A stretch of DNA of 31,647 bases from assembly GCA_046729975.1 (NCBI GenBank), contig JBKPHS010000098.1:1-31647 (forward strand). The letters run 5' to 3'. Positions 18,550 to 26,607 of this stretch are shown here, in pieces. The notes beneath the pieces were generated by a model. The model did no database searches. It was not told where the DNA came from and saw only the letters and a program-made list of their open reading frames with translations. Made by a program: the position numbers and the translations under genes. Position 1 is the stretch's first letter, and each line of letters starts with the position of its first letter. The DNA comes from JBKPHS01 sp046729975 (GTDB taxonomy: Bacteria; Actinomycetota; Thermoleophilia; Solirubrobacterales; Thermoleophilaceae).

Positions 18550-19408
18550 AGAACCCCTTCCCGGTCTTCTGGCCGAGGTTTCCGGCCTCCACGAGCTCCT
18601 TCATCTTCTCCGAGACGTAGAAGCGGTCGCCGTAGCTCTCGTTCAGGTGCTCCGCGACGTGCAGGACGGTGTCGAGCCCGAGCAGGTCGGTCAGGAAGAA
18701 CGGACCCATCGGCGCAGCCTTGGACTCCTGGACGATCTTGTCCACCTCCTTCACGTCGAGGCCCTCCTCCTCGGTCACGCGCCAGATCTCCGACACGGCG
18801 CTGTTGAGGATGCGGTTGACCACGAACCCGGGGGCCTCGCCGCAGCGAATCGGCTGCTTGCGGATCGCCTGGGCGAAGTTGGCGGCGGCCTGCATCGTCT
18901 CCTCGGACGTCTCGTCCCCCTCGATCACCTCGATCAGGCGCATGACCGATGCCGGATAGAAGAAGTGGAAGCCCACCACGCGGTCCGGGCGGCTGGTGGC
19001 CTCACCCATCTCGGTGATCGACAGGGAGGAGGTGTTCGAGGACAGGATGGCGTGCCCGGGGGTGACGGCGTCGAGCTCGCCGAACACGGCCTGCTTGATC
19101 TGCATCCGCTCCGGAACGGCCTCGATCACGAAGTCGACGTCCCCGAAGCCCTCGTACTCGGTGGTGCCCGTGATACGGCCGACGATCTCCTCGAGCTGCC
19201 GGTCGGCCTGCTCCTGGCTGATCTTCTCCTTCTTGACGAGGCCGCCGAGCTGGCCCTGCGACACCTGGCGGGCCTTCTCGAGCCCGGTGTCGACGAACTT
19301 CTGCTCCACGTCCTTCAGCACGACCGGGATCCCGGCCGACGCGATTGCCTGGGCGATCTCGCCTCCCATCGTGCCGGCGCCTACGACGGCGGCTTTGAAA
19401 ACGAACAA
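18533..19408 (-). CDS. 3-hydroxyacyl-CoA (3-hydroxybutyryl-CoA) dehydrogenase
   Basis: 291 residues; NAD-dependent oxidation of 3-hydroxyacyl-CoA to 3-ketoacyl-CoA. The N-terminal dinucleotide fold starts KAAVVGAGTMGGEIAQAIASAG. SSNTSSLSITEM and VGFHFFYPASVMRLIEVI, with the family His, follow. The C-terminal domain has GEAPGFVVNRIL and ends with KTGKGFYEHGN. The start was set at TTG 19408 because GGGAGG (19414-19419, minus) sits 5 nt upstream and the Rossmann motif follows within five residues; an in-frame extension to 19441 has no ribosome binding site. The 3' end overlaps the hydratase fusion by 17 bp, so the genes are likely coupled. Confidence 0.93.
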   Translation of the reverse strand: MFVFKAAVVGAGTMGGEIAQAIASAGIPVVLKDVEQKFVDTGLEKARQVSQGQLGGLVKKEKISQEQADRQLEEIVGRITGTTEYEGFGDVDFVIEAVPERMQIKQAVFGELDAVTPGHAILSSNTSSLSITEMGEATSRPDRVVGFHFFYPASVMRLIEVIEGDETSEETMQAAANFAQAIRKQPIRCGEAPGFVVNRILNSAVSEIWRVTEEEGLDVKEVDKIVQESKAAPMGPFFLTDLLGLDTVLHVAEHLNESYGDRFYVSEKMKELVEAGNLGQKTGKGFYEHGN

Positions 19409-19457
19409 TGCGACCTCCCGATCGAGGGGCCCTGGCCCCATTGGCGGCCCCGCAAGG

Positions 19458-19910
19458 CTACAAGCCGGCCTCTTCGGCCGCCTCGGTGGCGAACCGGCGC
19501 AGGGTGCGGCGGAGCGAGGCCGTGAGGGCCCGGCGGATGAAGAGGACGTTGGTCAGCCACGACAGCGGCCCCTCCCGCGTGAGCCGATAGTCGAGCTCCA
19601 GCTCGACGACGCTGCCGCCACCCTCGGCCGGGCCGAAGCGCACGGTCTGCGTGCCGGCGAGCGCCTTTTCGAACACATCGGTGACGAGCACTCCGTCCTG
19701 CCGCTCGCGCACGCGCTCGGTCACCCGGCCACGGCCGCTGGGGATCGACTCCCAGACGACCCTCGAGCCCTCCTTCGGCCAGTCTCCCCTGGTCTCGACG
19801 ACGCGCGCGAAGCCCTCGACGAAGGTCGGCCACCGCCGCAGGTCGGTCCAGAGCTCCGCGGCGCGGTCCGGCGGCAGGTCGACCATCGTGCGCTCGCGCG
19901 CCACGCTCAC
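19458..19910 (-). CDS. SRPBCC (polyketide cyclase/START-like) family protein
   Basis: 150 residues with the SRPBCC pattern: an initial strand RERTMVDLPPDRAAELWTDLRRWPTFVEGF, a central sheet (GSRVVWESIPSGRGRVTERV), and a C-terminal amphipathic helix (SLRRTLRRFATEAAE). Such folds bind hydrophobic ligands. The ligand cannot be inferred. GTG start overlapping the PadR stop by 4 nt (GTGA), so the pair is translationally coupled. The beta-oxidation genes lie about 50 bp downstream on the same strand. Confidence 0.78.
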   Translation of the reverse strand: MSVARERTMVDLPPDRAAELWTDLRRWPTFVEGFARVVETRGDWPKEGSRVVWESIPSGRGRVTERVRERQDGVLVTDVFEKALAGTQTVRFGPAEGGGSVVELELDYRLTREGPLSWLTNVLFIRRALTASLRRTLRRFATEAAEEAGL

Positions 19911-20377
19911 GCGCCGTAGACCTCGCGAACTATCTCCCGGATGCTTCTGGCGGTCGACTCGAGGAACGGCCGCACTTCGGCCACGAGCCGGTCGTACTCC
20001 TCGCTGCCGGCCGTGGTGATCGAGTAATAGCGACGGCTCCGCCGCTCAGGGTGCTCCCACTTGCCCTCGATCAGGCCCCGCTCCTCGAGCTGGCGGAGCA
20101 GCGGGTACATCGTGTTCGGGTTCACCGACAACACGCCCTCCGTCACGGCGGAGATCCGCTCCATCAGCTGGTTGCCGTACGAGGGGCCCTGGGCGATGTA
20201 GTGGAGCACGAGGAGAGGCAGCACCTCGCGGCGGCGCAGCTCCCCGGTGAACGGGTCGGAGCCCCGTCCGCGCGGGCGCCCGGCGGCGCGTGCGGTCTCC
20301 TGCGCGTCGGCGATCTGAGCGGCCTGGGCCACCGCCTTCCGCGCGGCGTCGCTGGCTCGCTTCCGGGCCGCTGGCAC
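19907..20377 (-). CDS. PadR-family transcriptional regulator
   Basis: About 156 residues. An Ala/Arg-rich N-terminal extension (1-45) precedes the PadR winged helix: EVLPLLVLHYIAQGPSYGNQLMERI, LSVNPNTMYPLLRQLEERGLI, then a wing with RRSRRYYSITTAGSEEY. The conserved Tyr-Pro-Leu-Leu recognition helix and the arginine-rich wing are intact. GTG at 20377 was chosen because translation upstream is low-complexity; the frame stays open to 20509. No Shine-Dalgarno, so it may be leaderless. Coupled to the SRPBCC gene and divergent from the membrane protein at 20439, which are its likeliest targets. The usual ATGT-ACAT PadR operator was not seen. Confidence 0.85.
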   Translation of the reverse strand: MPAARKRASDAARKAVAQAAQIADAQETARAAGRPRGRGSDPFTGELRRREVLPLLVLHYIAQGPSYGNQLMERISAVTEGVLSVNPNTMYPLLRQLEERGLIEGKWEHPERRSRRYYSITTAGSEEYDRLVAEVRPFLESTARSIREIVREVYGA

Positions 20378-20438
20378 GGGTAGATCGTTACAGGGGACGC
20401 GGCTTGACCGCTCCGGCGGTCGGGGGGATGCTTGACTC

Positions 20439-21512
20439 GTGCGCTCGATAGTTCGTAACACGAACATCGGCGAGCTCCAGGACACGTTCCTCGTGTCCGC
20501 GGTGGTCATGATCCTCGTGATTCGCCTCCAGCTCTGGCTGACGCACTACCCGCAGCTCGGCTCAGGCAGGCTGCACATCGCGCATTTGCTCTGGGGAGGC
20601 CTGCTGATGCTGATCGCCCTCGGCATCCTGCTCTCGTTCGTGGGCCGCTCGCTGCGCCGGCCGGCGGCCGTGGTCGGCGGCATCGGCTTCGGCTTCTTCA
20701 TCGACGAGCTCGGGAAGTTCATCACCGAGGACAACGACTACTTCTTCAAGCCTGCCGCCGGCGTCATCTACGTGGTGTTCGTGCTGCTGTTCCTCGCCAC
20801 GCGGGCGATGCAGACACGTCGCGGCGTCACGCCGGCTGAGTACGTGGCCAACGCGGCGGACGTGCTGGTCGATGCCGCGCGCCGCCCGCTCGACGAGCGC
20901 GAGCGGCGGCTGGCGCTCGAATGGCTCGACCGCTCCGGCCGGCGCGACCCGTTCGCGGAGCACCTCCGGGAGCTGCTCCAGGGTCTCGCGTGCGTGCCGG
21001 CGCGGGGGCCTTCGCTTCCCGCACGCGTGGCCGTGGGCCTGCGGGAGCGCTATGAGCGCGTCGCGGTCACTCAGCCCTTCGTCACCCTCTTGACCGCCGT
21101 CTTTCTCGTATGGGCGCTGGCGTCGCTTGCCCAGGTGATCGTGCTGGTATCCGACGTGAGCAGCGCGCTCGCGGGCGCCGACACCGGCGCGCTGTCCTTC
21201 GTGAACGTCGCAAGCGTCGTCTCGTCAGCCGTGGCCGCCGTGCTCGTCCTCGCGGGAGTTCGCGACCTGTGGCGCGGAGATCGGATCGCCGCCTACAGCA
21301 TGCTGGACCGCGCGGTGCTCGTCCAGATCTTCGTCACGCAGGTGTTCTCGTTCGTGGAGTCGCAGTTCGCGGCCGTGTTCGGCCTGGGACTCGACATCCT
21401 CCTGCTGGTCACGATCCGGTTCATGCTGCGCCGGGAGCAGGACCTCGCGGTCCAGACGAAAGAGGCCGCCCCGAAGGGCGGCCTCCGTGAAGCGGTTCCT
21501 GCCGGAGCCTAG
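20439..21512 (+). CDS. polytopic membrane protein of unknown function
   Basis: 357 residues with about seven hydrophobic segments (roughly 17-35, 46-68, 76-88, 105-121, 213-237, 252-273 and 292-327). A soluble, charged region (128-208) lies in the middle. The most distinctive motif is GGIGFGFFIDELGKFITEDNDYFFKP (80-105). No transporter or enzyme family recognised. Start GTG at 20439 with a G-run 9-14 bp upstream. TTGACT at 20431 could be a -35 box with TAACAC at 20455 as -10; if so the true start lies later in the frame. A perfect GTTCGT-AAC-ACGAAC repeat spans 20450-20464. The last 17 codons run through the terminator of the convergent gene. Confidence 0.72.
   Translation: MRSIVRNTNIGELQDTFLVSAVVMILVIRLQLWLTHYPQLGSGRLHIAHLLWGGLLMLIALGILLSFVGRSLRRPAAVVGGIGFGFFIDELGKFITEDNDYFFKPAAGVIYVVFVLLFLATRAMQTRRGVTPAEYVANAADVLVDAARRPLDERERRLALEWLDRSGRRDPFAEHLRELLQGLACVPARGPSLPARVAVGLRERYERVAVTQPFVTLLTAVFLVWALASLAQVIVLVSDVSSALAGADTGALSFVNVASVVSSAVAAVLVLAGVRDLWRGDRIAAYSMLDRAVLVQIFVTQVFSFVESQFAAVFGLGLDILLLVTIRFMLRREQDLAVQTKEAAPKGGLREAVPAGA
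20450..20464. promoter_or_regulatory. dyad GTTCGT-AAC-ACGAAC near the start of the membrane protein gene
   Basis: A perfect 6-bp inverted repeat with a 3-bp spacer overlaps a possible -10 box (TTGACT 20431, TAACAC 20455). It lies 73 bp upstream of the divergent PadR gene, so it could serve as its operator. Confidence 0.35.
21455..21485 (-). terminator. intrinsic terminator of the minus-strand gene at 21525, inside the convergent coding sequence
   Basis: Read on the minus strand: a perfect 10-bp stem GAGGCCGCCC / GGGCGGCCTC closed by a TTCG tetraloop, followed by TTTCGTCT. The T-rich side is only on the minus strand, fixing its orientation. It lies about 40 bp past the stop of the 21525-22085 gene. 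Confidence 0.75.
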
Positions 21513-21524
21513 GCCGCGGGCTGA

Positions 21525-22085
21525 CTATGGCAAGAGCCGGGCGAGCGTAAGCAAGCCGACCTCTGCGGCAAGCAAGATCTGGACCGCTAGGAGCGTTGAT
21601 CGCTCGCGGTCGAAGCTCGCCTCGAGGGAAAGCGGCTGGTCCCGGGATCGTGGCCACAGGTGTTCGATCCAGTTTTGCGACCCCTGAGCGCGCCCGGCCG
21701 GCGCGCCGTAATAGATCCGGCGCTCGTGCTTGATCCGCTCGAGAAGCCACTCCGTTCGAGGAAGACGATCATCCTCTCTCAGTCCCTCCTGCGTGGTTGG
21801 AGCGTCCATCTCCGCGGTCAGTTGCCGGTAAGGACTGAGGCGTATGCCCGAGGCGCTCAGAAGGATCACCACAATGAACACGGCGAGCGCAGCCCAGACG
21901 AGGCCCCGGTTGTGGATGTCATCTGGCAGCCCCGCGAATAGGCCAAGCACGACAGCGCCCGCGGCCGGCATCGGACCGAGTTGCGCGGTAACGGCTCGGC
22001 GAGCGTCTCGGAGACGGTCGCGTTCGCGGACAATGCGGTCGTAAATCAACTGCAGCGTCTCGACGTCCGGCTCGCTGCTCTGCAT
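21525..22085 (-). CDS. small membrane protein, unknown
   Basis: 186 residues. A helical N-terminus (VETLQLIYDRIVRERDRLRDARRAVTAQLG) is followed by two adjacent transmembrane segments (about 40-52 and 62-84). A charged soluble region comes next, and a C-terminal hydrophobic helix (LLAVQILLAAEVGLLTLARLL). No family recognised. The frame is open up to 22247, but ATG 22085 is chosen because a strong GGAGGAA lies 5 nt before it and the extension is low-complexity Ser/Pro/Gln-rich. Its own terminator lies at 21455-21485. It faces the 20439 membrane protein. Confidence 0.7.
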   Translation of the reverse strand: MQSSEPDVETLQLIYDRIVRERDRLRDARRAVTAQLGPMPAAGAVVLGLFAGLPDDIHNRGLVWAALAVFIVVILLSASGIRLSPYRQLTAEMDAPTTQEGLREDDRLPRTEWLLERIKHERRIYYGAPAGRAQGSQNWIEHLWPRSRDQPLSLEASFDRERSTLLAVQILLAAEVGLLTLARLLP

Positions 22086-22253
22086 GCGTTCCTCCGCGCG
22101 CGTTGACTGGCTGCCGCGAGATGCCTCTAGCGGTTGGCCGGGCTGCGAGGGATCGCTCGTGCTTCCGCTGGCGTTGGGCAATTCACTGGCCATCATCGCG
22201 AAGAGCCGGTTAGCTCGCCAGCTCTCCGAACGTCGACGGTGGGGCACACAGCA

Positions 22254-22283
22254 GAAAGAGACCGCCCCGCGGGCGGCCTCTTC
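22254..22283 (-). terminator. intrinsic terminator of the acyl-CoA dehydrogenase gene
   Basis: On the minus strand an 11-bp stem, AGAGGCCGCCC / GGGCGGTCTCT, with a 3-nt loop, followed by TTC. The only non-Watson-Crick position is a G-U pair in minus-strand RNA (an A-C mismatch in the other strand), which supports the orientation. It is about 20 bp past the dehydrogenase stop and nearly identical to the hairpin at 21462-21485. Confidence 0.75.
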
Positions 22284-22301
22284 GAGCCTGGTGTGGAGGA
22301 T

Positions 22302-23477
<1,176 letters not shown>

Positions 23478-23546
23478 CTGAGTGCTCCTTCAGGTCAGTC
23501 TCCGGCGGCTTGCGGGCCCTTTTGGCCCGGTCTGTCGACCGCCCGA

Positions 23547-23562
23547 TTGATTCGTCAGTCAA
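23547..23562. promoter_or_regulatory. possible operator upstream of acyl-CoA dehydrogenase
   Basis: TTGA-N8-TCAA with one further matching pair inside (TTGATTCGTCAGTCAA). On the minus strand it contains TTGACT, which resembles a -35 box about 70-85 bp before the TTG start. TetR-type fatty-acid regulators often bind such dyads; no regulator gene is adjacent. Confidence 0.25.
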
Positions 23563-23621
23563 CGACTGGGAAGAGGTTACCGCACCCGCGGCCGGACCAA
23601 ACCCACTGGTGCGGATCGGCA

Positions 23622-23759
23622 CTATGCGAAGAGGACTCGGAAGAAGACGTAGATCCCGATTCCGAGGGCGATGACCGTGAACAGCAGCAGCCCGACCTGG
23701 TCCGGGTACAGCAGCGGCCGGTTGGGGGCCATCGAGCGGCGGCGTAGGCGTCGCCACAT
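23622..23759 (-). CDS. 45-residue single-pass membrane protein
   Basis: Begins MWRRLRRRSMAPNRPLLYPD, then one hydrophobic helix (21-44, GLLLFTVIALGIGIYVFF). The positively charged start implies N-in topology. ATG at 23759; an internal ATG at codon 10 is possible. No strong ribosome binding site. It diverges from the membrane-anchored repeat protein at 23778 with 18 bp between starts. Supported by composition and position only. Confidence 0.5.
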   Translation of the reverse strand: MWRRLRRRSMAPNRPLLYPDQVGLLLFTVIALGIGIYVFFRVLFA

Positions 23760-23777
23760 CGGGCAAACTGTAGGTGA

Positions 23778-24212
23778 GTGGAAGGCGAGGGGCTGCTCAT
23801 ACTGCTGGTGGTAGTCGTCGGGGCGGCGGTCGTGGTCTCGATCTTCACACTGCTGCGCAGCGGCACCGACTACGCGAGCATCGGCAAGGGCGGCTTCTCG
23901 CTCGACGTGCCGGATCGCAGGCCGGCCCCACCGCCGGACACGCCGGCGGCGCGCGCCGAGCGCGCGGAGGAGGTCCGGCAGCTCGTCGAGGCCAAGTCGG
24001 CCCGCCGCGAGGCGCGCGGCGAGCCGCCGCTCGACGTCGACGCTGAGGTGGCCGCGCTGCTCGCCCCCACGCCTGTCACGCGCGACGAGTCGCTGCGCGA
24101 GGAGGTCCGGCAGCTCGTGATCGCGCGCAACGAGCGCCGCATGCGCAAGGGCGAGGAGCCGCTCGACGTGGAGCAGGAGGTCGAGCGCCAGCTGAGGGAC
24201 CTGGGCGGCTAG
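23778..24212 (+). CDS. membrane-anchored protein with two 32-residue repeats
   Basis: 144 residues. One transmembrane helix (6-26) is followed by a Pro/Ala linker (48-60). Two tandem repeats then begin EEVRQLV, at about 64-95 and 108-139. Both share the pattern EEVRQLV-x-A-x4-RR-x3-GE-x-PLDV-x2-EV-x3-L. The repeats are helical and highly charged, perhaps a small protein-binding module facing the cytoplasm. No family recognised. GTG start; AGGTGA lies immediately before it, too close for a standard ribosome binding site. The TAG stop adjoins the heptamer array at 24214. Confidence 0.65.
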   Translation: MEGEGLLILLVVVVGAAVVVSIFTLLRSGTDYASIGKGGFSLDVPDRRPAPPPDTPAARAERAEEVRQLVEAKSARREARGEPPLDVDAEVAALLAPTPVTRDESLREEVRQLVIARNERRMRKGEEPLDVEQEVERQLRDLGG

Positions 24213-24213
24213 A

Positions 24214-24269
24214 CAGCCGGTAGCCAGTAGCCAGGGTCGATCTGGTTACCGGTTAGTGGTTACCGGCTA
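24214..24269. repeat. inverted heptamer arrays without a gene between them
   Basis: Left array: CAGCCGG, TAGCCAG, TAGCCAG (24214-24234). Right array on the minus strand: TAGCCGG, TAACCAC, TAACCGG, TAACCAG (24269-24242). The units follow TARYCRG with 7-bp phase, as in the TAGTCGG arrays at 8127 and 8554. As there, they lie between convergent genes. The right array encodes the last residues and TAA stop of the aldo/keto reductase. The central CCAG/CTGG could form a small hairpin. Confidence 0.8.
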
Positions 24270-25065
24270 CTAGACGTTGCACCCGCTCGCGCTCGTCGGG
24301 CCCGAACCACGGCGGCTCGCCGGCGGCGGCGTTCTCGGCCGGCCGCCCCGGGCGCGAGGTGGCCGGTATCGCGACGTGGCAGCGGGGATCGCTCAGGACC
24401 CACTTGAGCAGCGCCTGCGCGAAGGTCTCGACGCCGAGCTCGCGCAGCTCCGCCTCCGGCACCCTTCGCGCGAGAAGGCGGGAGCGACCGCCGCCTAGCG
24501 GACGCATCACGACGACGCCCAGCCGGAGCTCGTCGGCGAGCGGCAGGATCTCCGTCTCCACGTCGCGCTCGAGCGGGTTGTAGGGCACTTGGATCGCAGA
24601 GATGCGTCCGCTCCGCATGATCGCCGCCAGCTCCGGGAATGCGGACGCGCTGTAGTGCGTGGCTCCGATGGCGCGCACGCGGCCCGCGTCGCGCTCGCGC
24701 TCGAGCAGCTCGAGCTGAGCGCGCCAGCCGACGAGATTGTGTACCTGGTACAGGTCGACCCGGCCGCCGTAGAGGCGGAGCGCCCGCTCGACCTGTGCGG
24801 CGCCCTCGTCCGGGTCGGGCGTCCAGACCTTCGTCGCGATCAGCACCTCGTTGCGCCGCGGCGCGACCGCGTCGGCAAGCACGCGCTCTGACTCGCCGTA
24901 CATCGGCGAGGAGTCGAAGAAGCCGGTGCCGGCCGCGACCGCCTCTTGGACGACCGCTCGCGCGGTCCGCTCGGGGCCGTTCCCACGCACGTCGAGTGTG
25001 TGCCAGGTGCCCATGCCGATCACCGGCGTCCTGAGCCCCGCAACTCCGAGGGTCCGCTCTTCCAT
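24253..25065 (-). CDS. aldo/keto reductase
   Basis: 270 residues, NADPH-dependent carbonyl reductase of the AKR fold. The catalytic tetrad is complete: Asp51 and Tyr56 (FFDSSPMYGES), Lys79 (ATKVW) and His109 (YQVHNL). IQVPYNPLER (about 158-167) and the C-terminal VAIPATSRPGR cofactor segment follow. The substrate is unknown. The last six residues (LVAGNH) and the stop are encoded inside the heptamer array, so the C-terminus was probably extended or replaced by the repeat. ATG start, divergent from the acidic protein at 25084 with 18 bp between starts. Confidence 0.92.
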   Translation of the reverse strand: MEERTLGVAGLRTPVIGMGTWHTLDVRGNGPERTARAVVQEAVAAGTGFFDSSPMYGESERVLADAVAPRRNEVLIATKVWTPDPDEGAAQVERALRLYGGRVDLYQVHNLVGWRAQLELLERERDAGRVRAIGATHYSASAFPELAAIMRSGRISAIQVPYNPLERDVETEILPLADELRLGVVVMRPLGGGRSRLLARRVPEAELRELGVETFAQALLKWVLSDPRCHVAIPATSRPGRPAENAAAGEPPWFGPDERERVQRLVAGNH

Positions 25066-25069
25066 TTCG

Positions 25070-25077
25070 GGTATACC
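25070..25077. promoter_or_regulatory. palindromic GGTATACC, possible shared -10 of two leaderless divergent genes
   Basis: TATACC is readable on both strands from this 8-bp palindrome. The ATG of the + gene begins 7 nt after it and that of the - gene 5 nt after it, the spacing expected if transcription begins at or near each ATG. No Shine-Dalgarno is seen for either gene. No good -35 boxes were seen. Confidence 0.35.
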
Positions 25078-25083
25078 TAGCGC

Positions 25084-25422
25084 ATGCCAGACGGTCGCCG
25101 TTTCGACTTGGACGAGATACTCGTACGCCCCGGCACGTACTTCAATCCACAGACCGAGGTCGTGGTGGTCGTGGACGACTCCCAGTCCGTGGACACCGAG
25201 ATCTTCAACATGGAGGAGTTCGAGGGCGCGGACTGGGTGCTCGTCTCGGACGACCTACCGATCGACGAGCCCCGGCGAGACGAGCTGCTCGAGAGCTTCC
25301 AGGCCACCTATCACGGCGGCGACGGGCGCGCCATCCGGATGGACGCGGGCGACGAGGTCGTGGGCGAGGACGAGGTGGACGATGAGGAGGACTCGAGCCT
25401 CCTCGAGCCCGACGAGGAGTAG
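25084..25422 (+). CDS. acidic protein of unknown function
   Basis: 112 residues. A probable folded part (1-90) contains GRRFDLDEILVRPGTYFNPQTEVVVVVDDS and VLVSDDLPIDEP; a very acidic tail (GEDEVDDEEDSSLLEPDEE) follows. No membrane segment. The strand-rich N-terminal half suggests a small beta domain. No family recognised. ATG start without a ribosome binding site, downstream of the GGTATACC palindrome. It ends 9 bp before the convergent DUF455 gene. Confidence 0.65.
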   Translation: MPDGRRFDLDEILVRPGTYFNPQTEVVVVVDDSQSVDTEIFNMEEFEGADWVLVSDDLPIDEPRRDELLESFQATYHGGDGRAIRMDAGDEVVGEDEVDDEEDSSLLEPDEE

Positions 25423-25431
25423 CGGGACCGG

Positions 25432-26607
25432 CTAGCGACCCCCGACGGAGGCGGGCGCGCCCGTCTCGTCGAGCCCCTCGCGCAGCTCGCGCACCTTGGC
25501 CCGGTAGGCGGCCTCGTCGCCGCCCAGCAGCCAGCTCCCCCAGCGCGCGCCGTTGTGCACGTGCGGTACCTCGTCGGCCAGCAGGTAGTCGAACACCTTG
25601 GCGATCGTCTCCTGCCCCCGCTCTACGAGCACTTTGCGGCGGTGGGAATGGCGCCACATCGCCTTCTGCTCGCTCGTCGAGTTGAACAGCGCCAGCCGCC
25701 CCAGGAGGTCGTAGGCGTAGATGGACCGGAAGTAGGAGAAGCCGACCGGGTAGTCGCCCCAGCGGCAGCCCAGCTCGGTCGGCATCAGGATGCTGTGCAC
25801 GCGCGCGTGCCGGACCTCGTCCCATGTCTGGCGCGCCATGTCCACGTGGAAGTCCCACGGCATCTCCGGGTGCTCGTGTGAGTTGCGCGCCATCAGCTCC
25901 GCGGCCGACAGCTCGGCGTCCATGAGACCGTGGAAGAAGTGGCGCTGCTCGTCGGGCTCGAGCGGGACGTGGTTCTCCGCGCCGTTGACGTACAGCTCGT
26001 CGACCAGGTAGGGGTCGCCGTCGTCGGTGACGGTCACGAACTCGTCGCGCGCGGGCTCGTGGAGCCGCTCCATCACGCGCAGCTCGCGCCTCCCGCCCTT
26101 CAGGTCGACGTCGAGCGAGCCCGCGTCGGCGATTCGCACCTGGTCGCCGCCGCCGAGCTCGGACACGTGGCGCTCCTGCCGCTCGAGGACCTGGGTTAGC
26201 AGGCGCGCGGAGGGCTCGTCGGTGATCGGATCGAGGGTGTCGAGCTGGATCCGCATGGCGCGGGTCAGCGTCGGCTTCGCCTCGCCGTAGGCGGCGGCGA
26301 TGTAATCGCCCGGGGTCGCCGCGGCGTTCAGACGCGCGAGCAGCTCGCTCAGCTCCCCGCCCGGGGCGCCCGGATAGTCGCTCGGGTGGCGTAGCTCGTA
26401 GAGGCGGCGGCGGATCTTCGTGACGGCGCGGGCGTCGTCGTGCAGGTGATCGCCGAGCGCGTACTTGACCGGCCAGCTTGGCTCGAGCGCCAGCCAGCCG
26501 CTCGAGAGGTGCACGACCTCGCGCAGGACGTGGAAGTAGTTCGAGAAGCGGATGGCGTTCTCGTCCACGTCGTAGCCGCGCTTGAGCGGATCCGGCTCAG
26601 CGGCCAT
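25432..26607 (-). CDS. ferritin-like protein, DUF455 type
   Basis: 391 residues. The second half (about 217-360) matches the DUF455 ferritin-like pattern: EQRHFFHGLMDAELSAAELM with Glu232/Glu237, TWDEVRHARVH with E264xxH267, WGDYPVGFSYF, and a last helix ADEVPHVHNGARW with E346xxH349. These are plausible ligands for a di-metal centre. The N-terminal 200 residues are an extra domain (helical start, then a short beta segment around 157-200) that I do not recognise. ATG 26607 was chosen because it overlaps the end of the ATP-grasp gene by 11 bp; an upstream extension to 26667 lies inside that gene. The pair is almost certainly co-translated. Diiron oxidase or oxygenase activity is inference. Confidence 0.78.
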   Translation of the reverse strand: MAAEPDPLKRGYDVDENAIRFSNYFHVLREVVHLSSGWLALEPSWPVKYALGDHLHDDARAVTKIRRRLYELRHPSDYPGAPGGELSELLARLNAAATPGDYIAAAYGEAKPTLTRAMRIQLDTLDPITDEPSARLLTQVLERQERHVSELGGGDQVRIADAGSLDVDLKGGRRELRVMERLHEPARDEFVTVTDDGDPYLVDELYVNGAENHVPLEPDEQRHFFHGLMDAELSAAELMARNSHEHPEMPWDFHVDMARQTWDEVRHARVHSILMPTELGCRWGDYPVGFSYFRSIYAYDLLGRLALFNSTSEQKAMWRHSHRRKVLVERGQETIAKVFDYLLADEVPHVHNGARWGSWLLGGDEAAYRAKVRELREGLDETGAPASVGGR

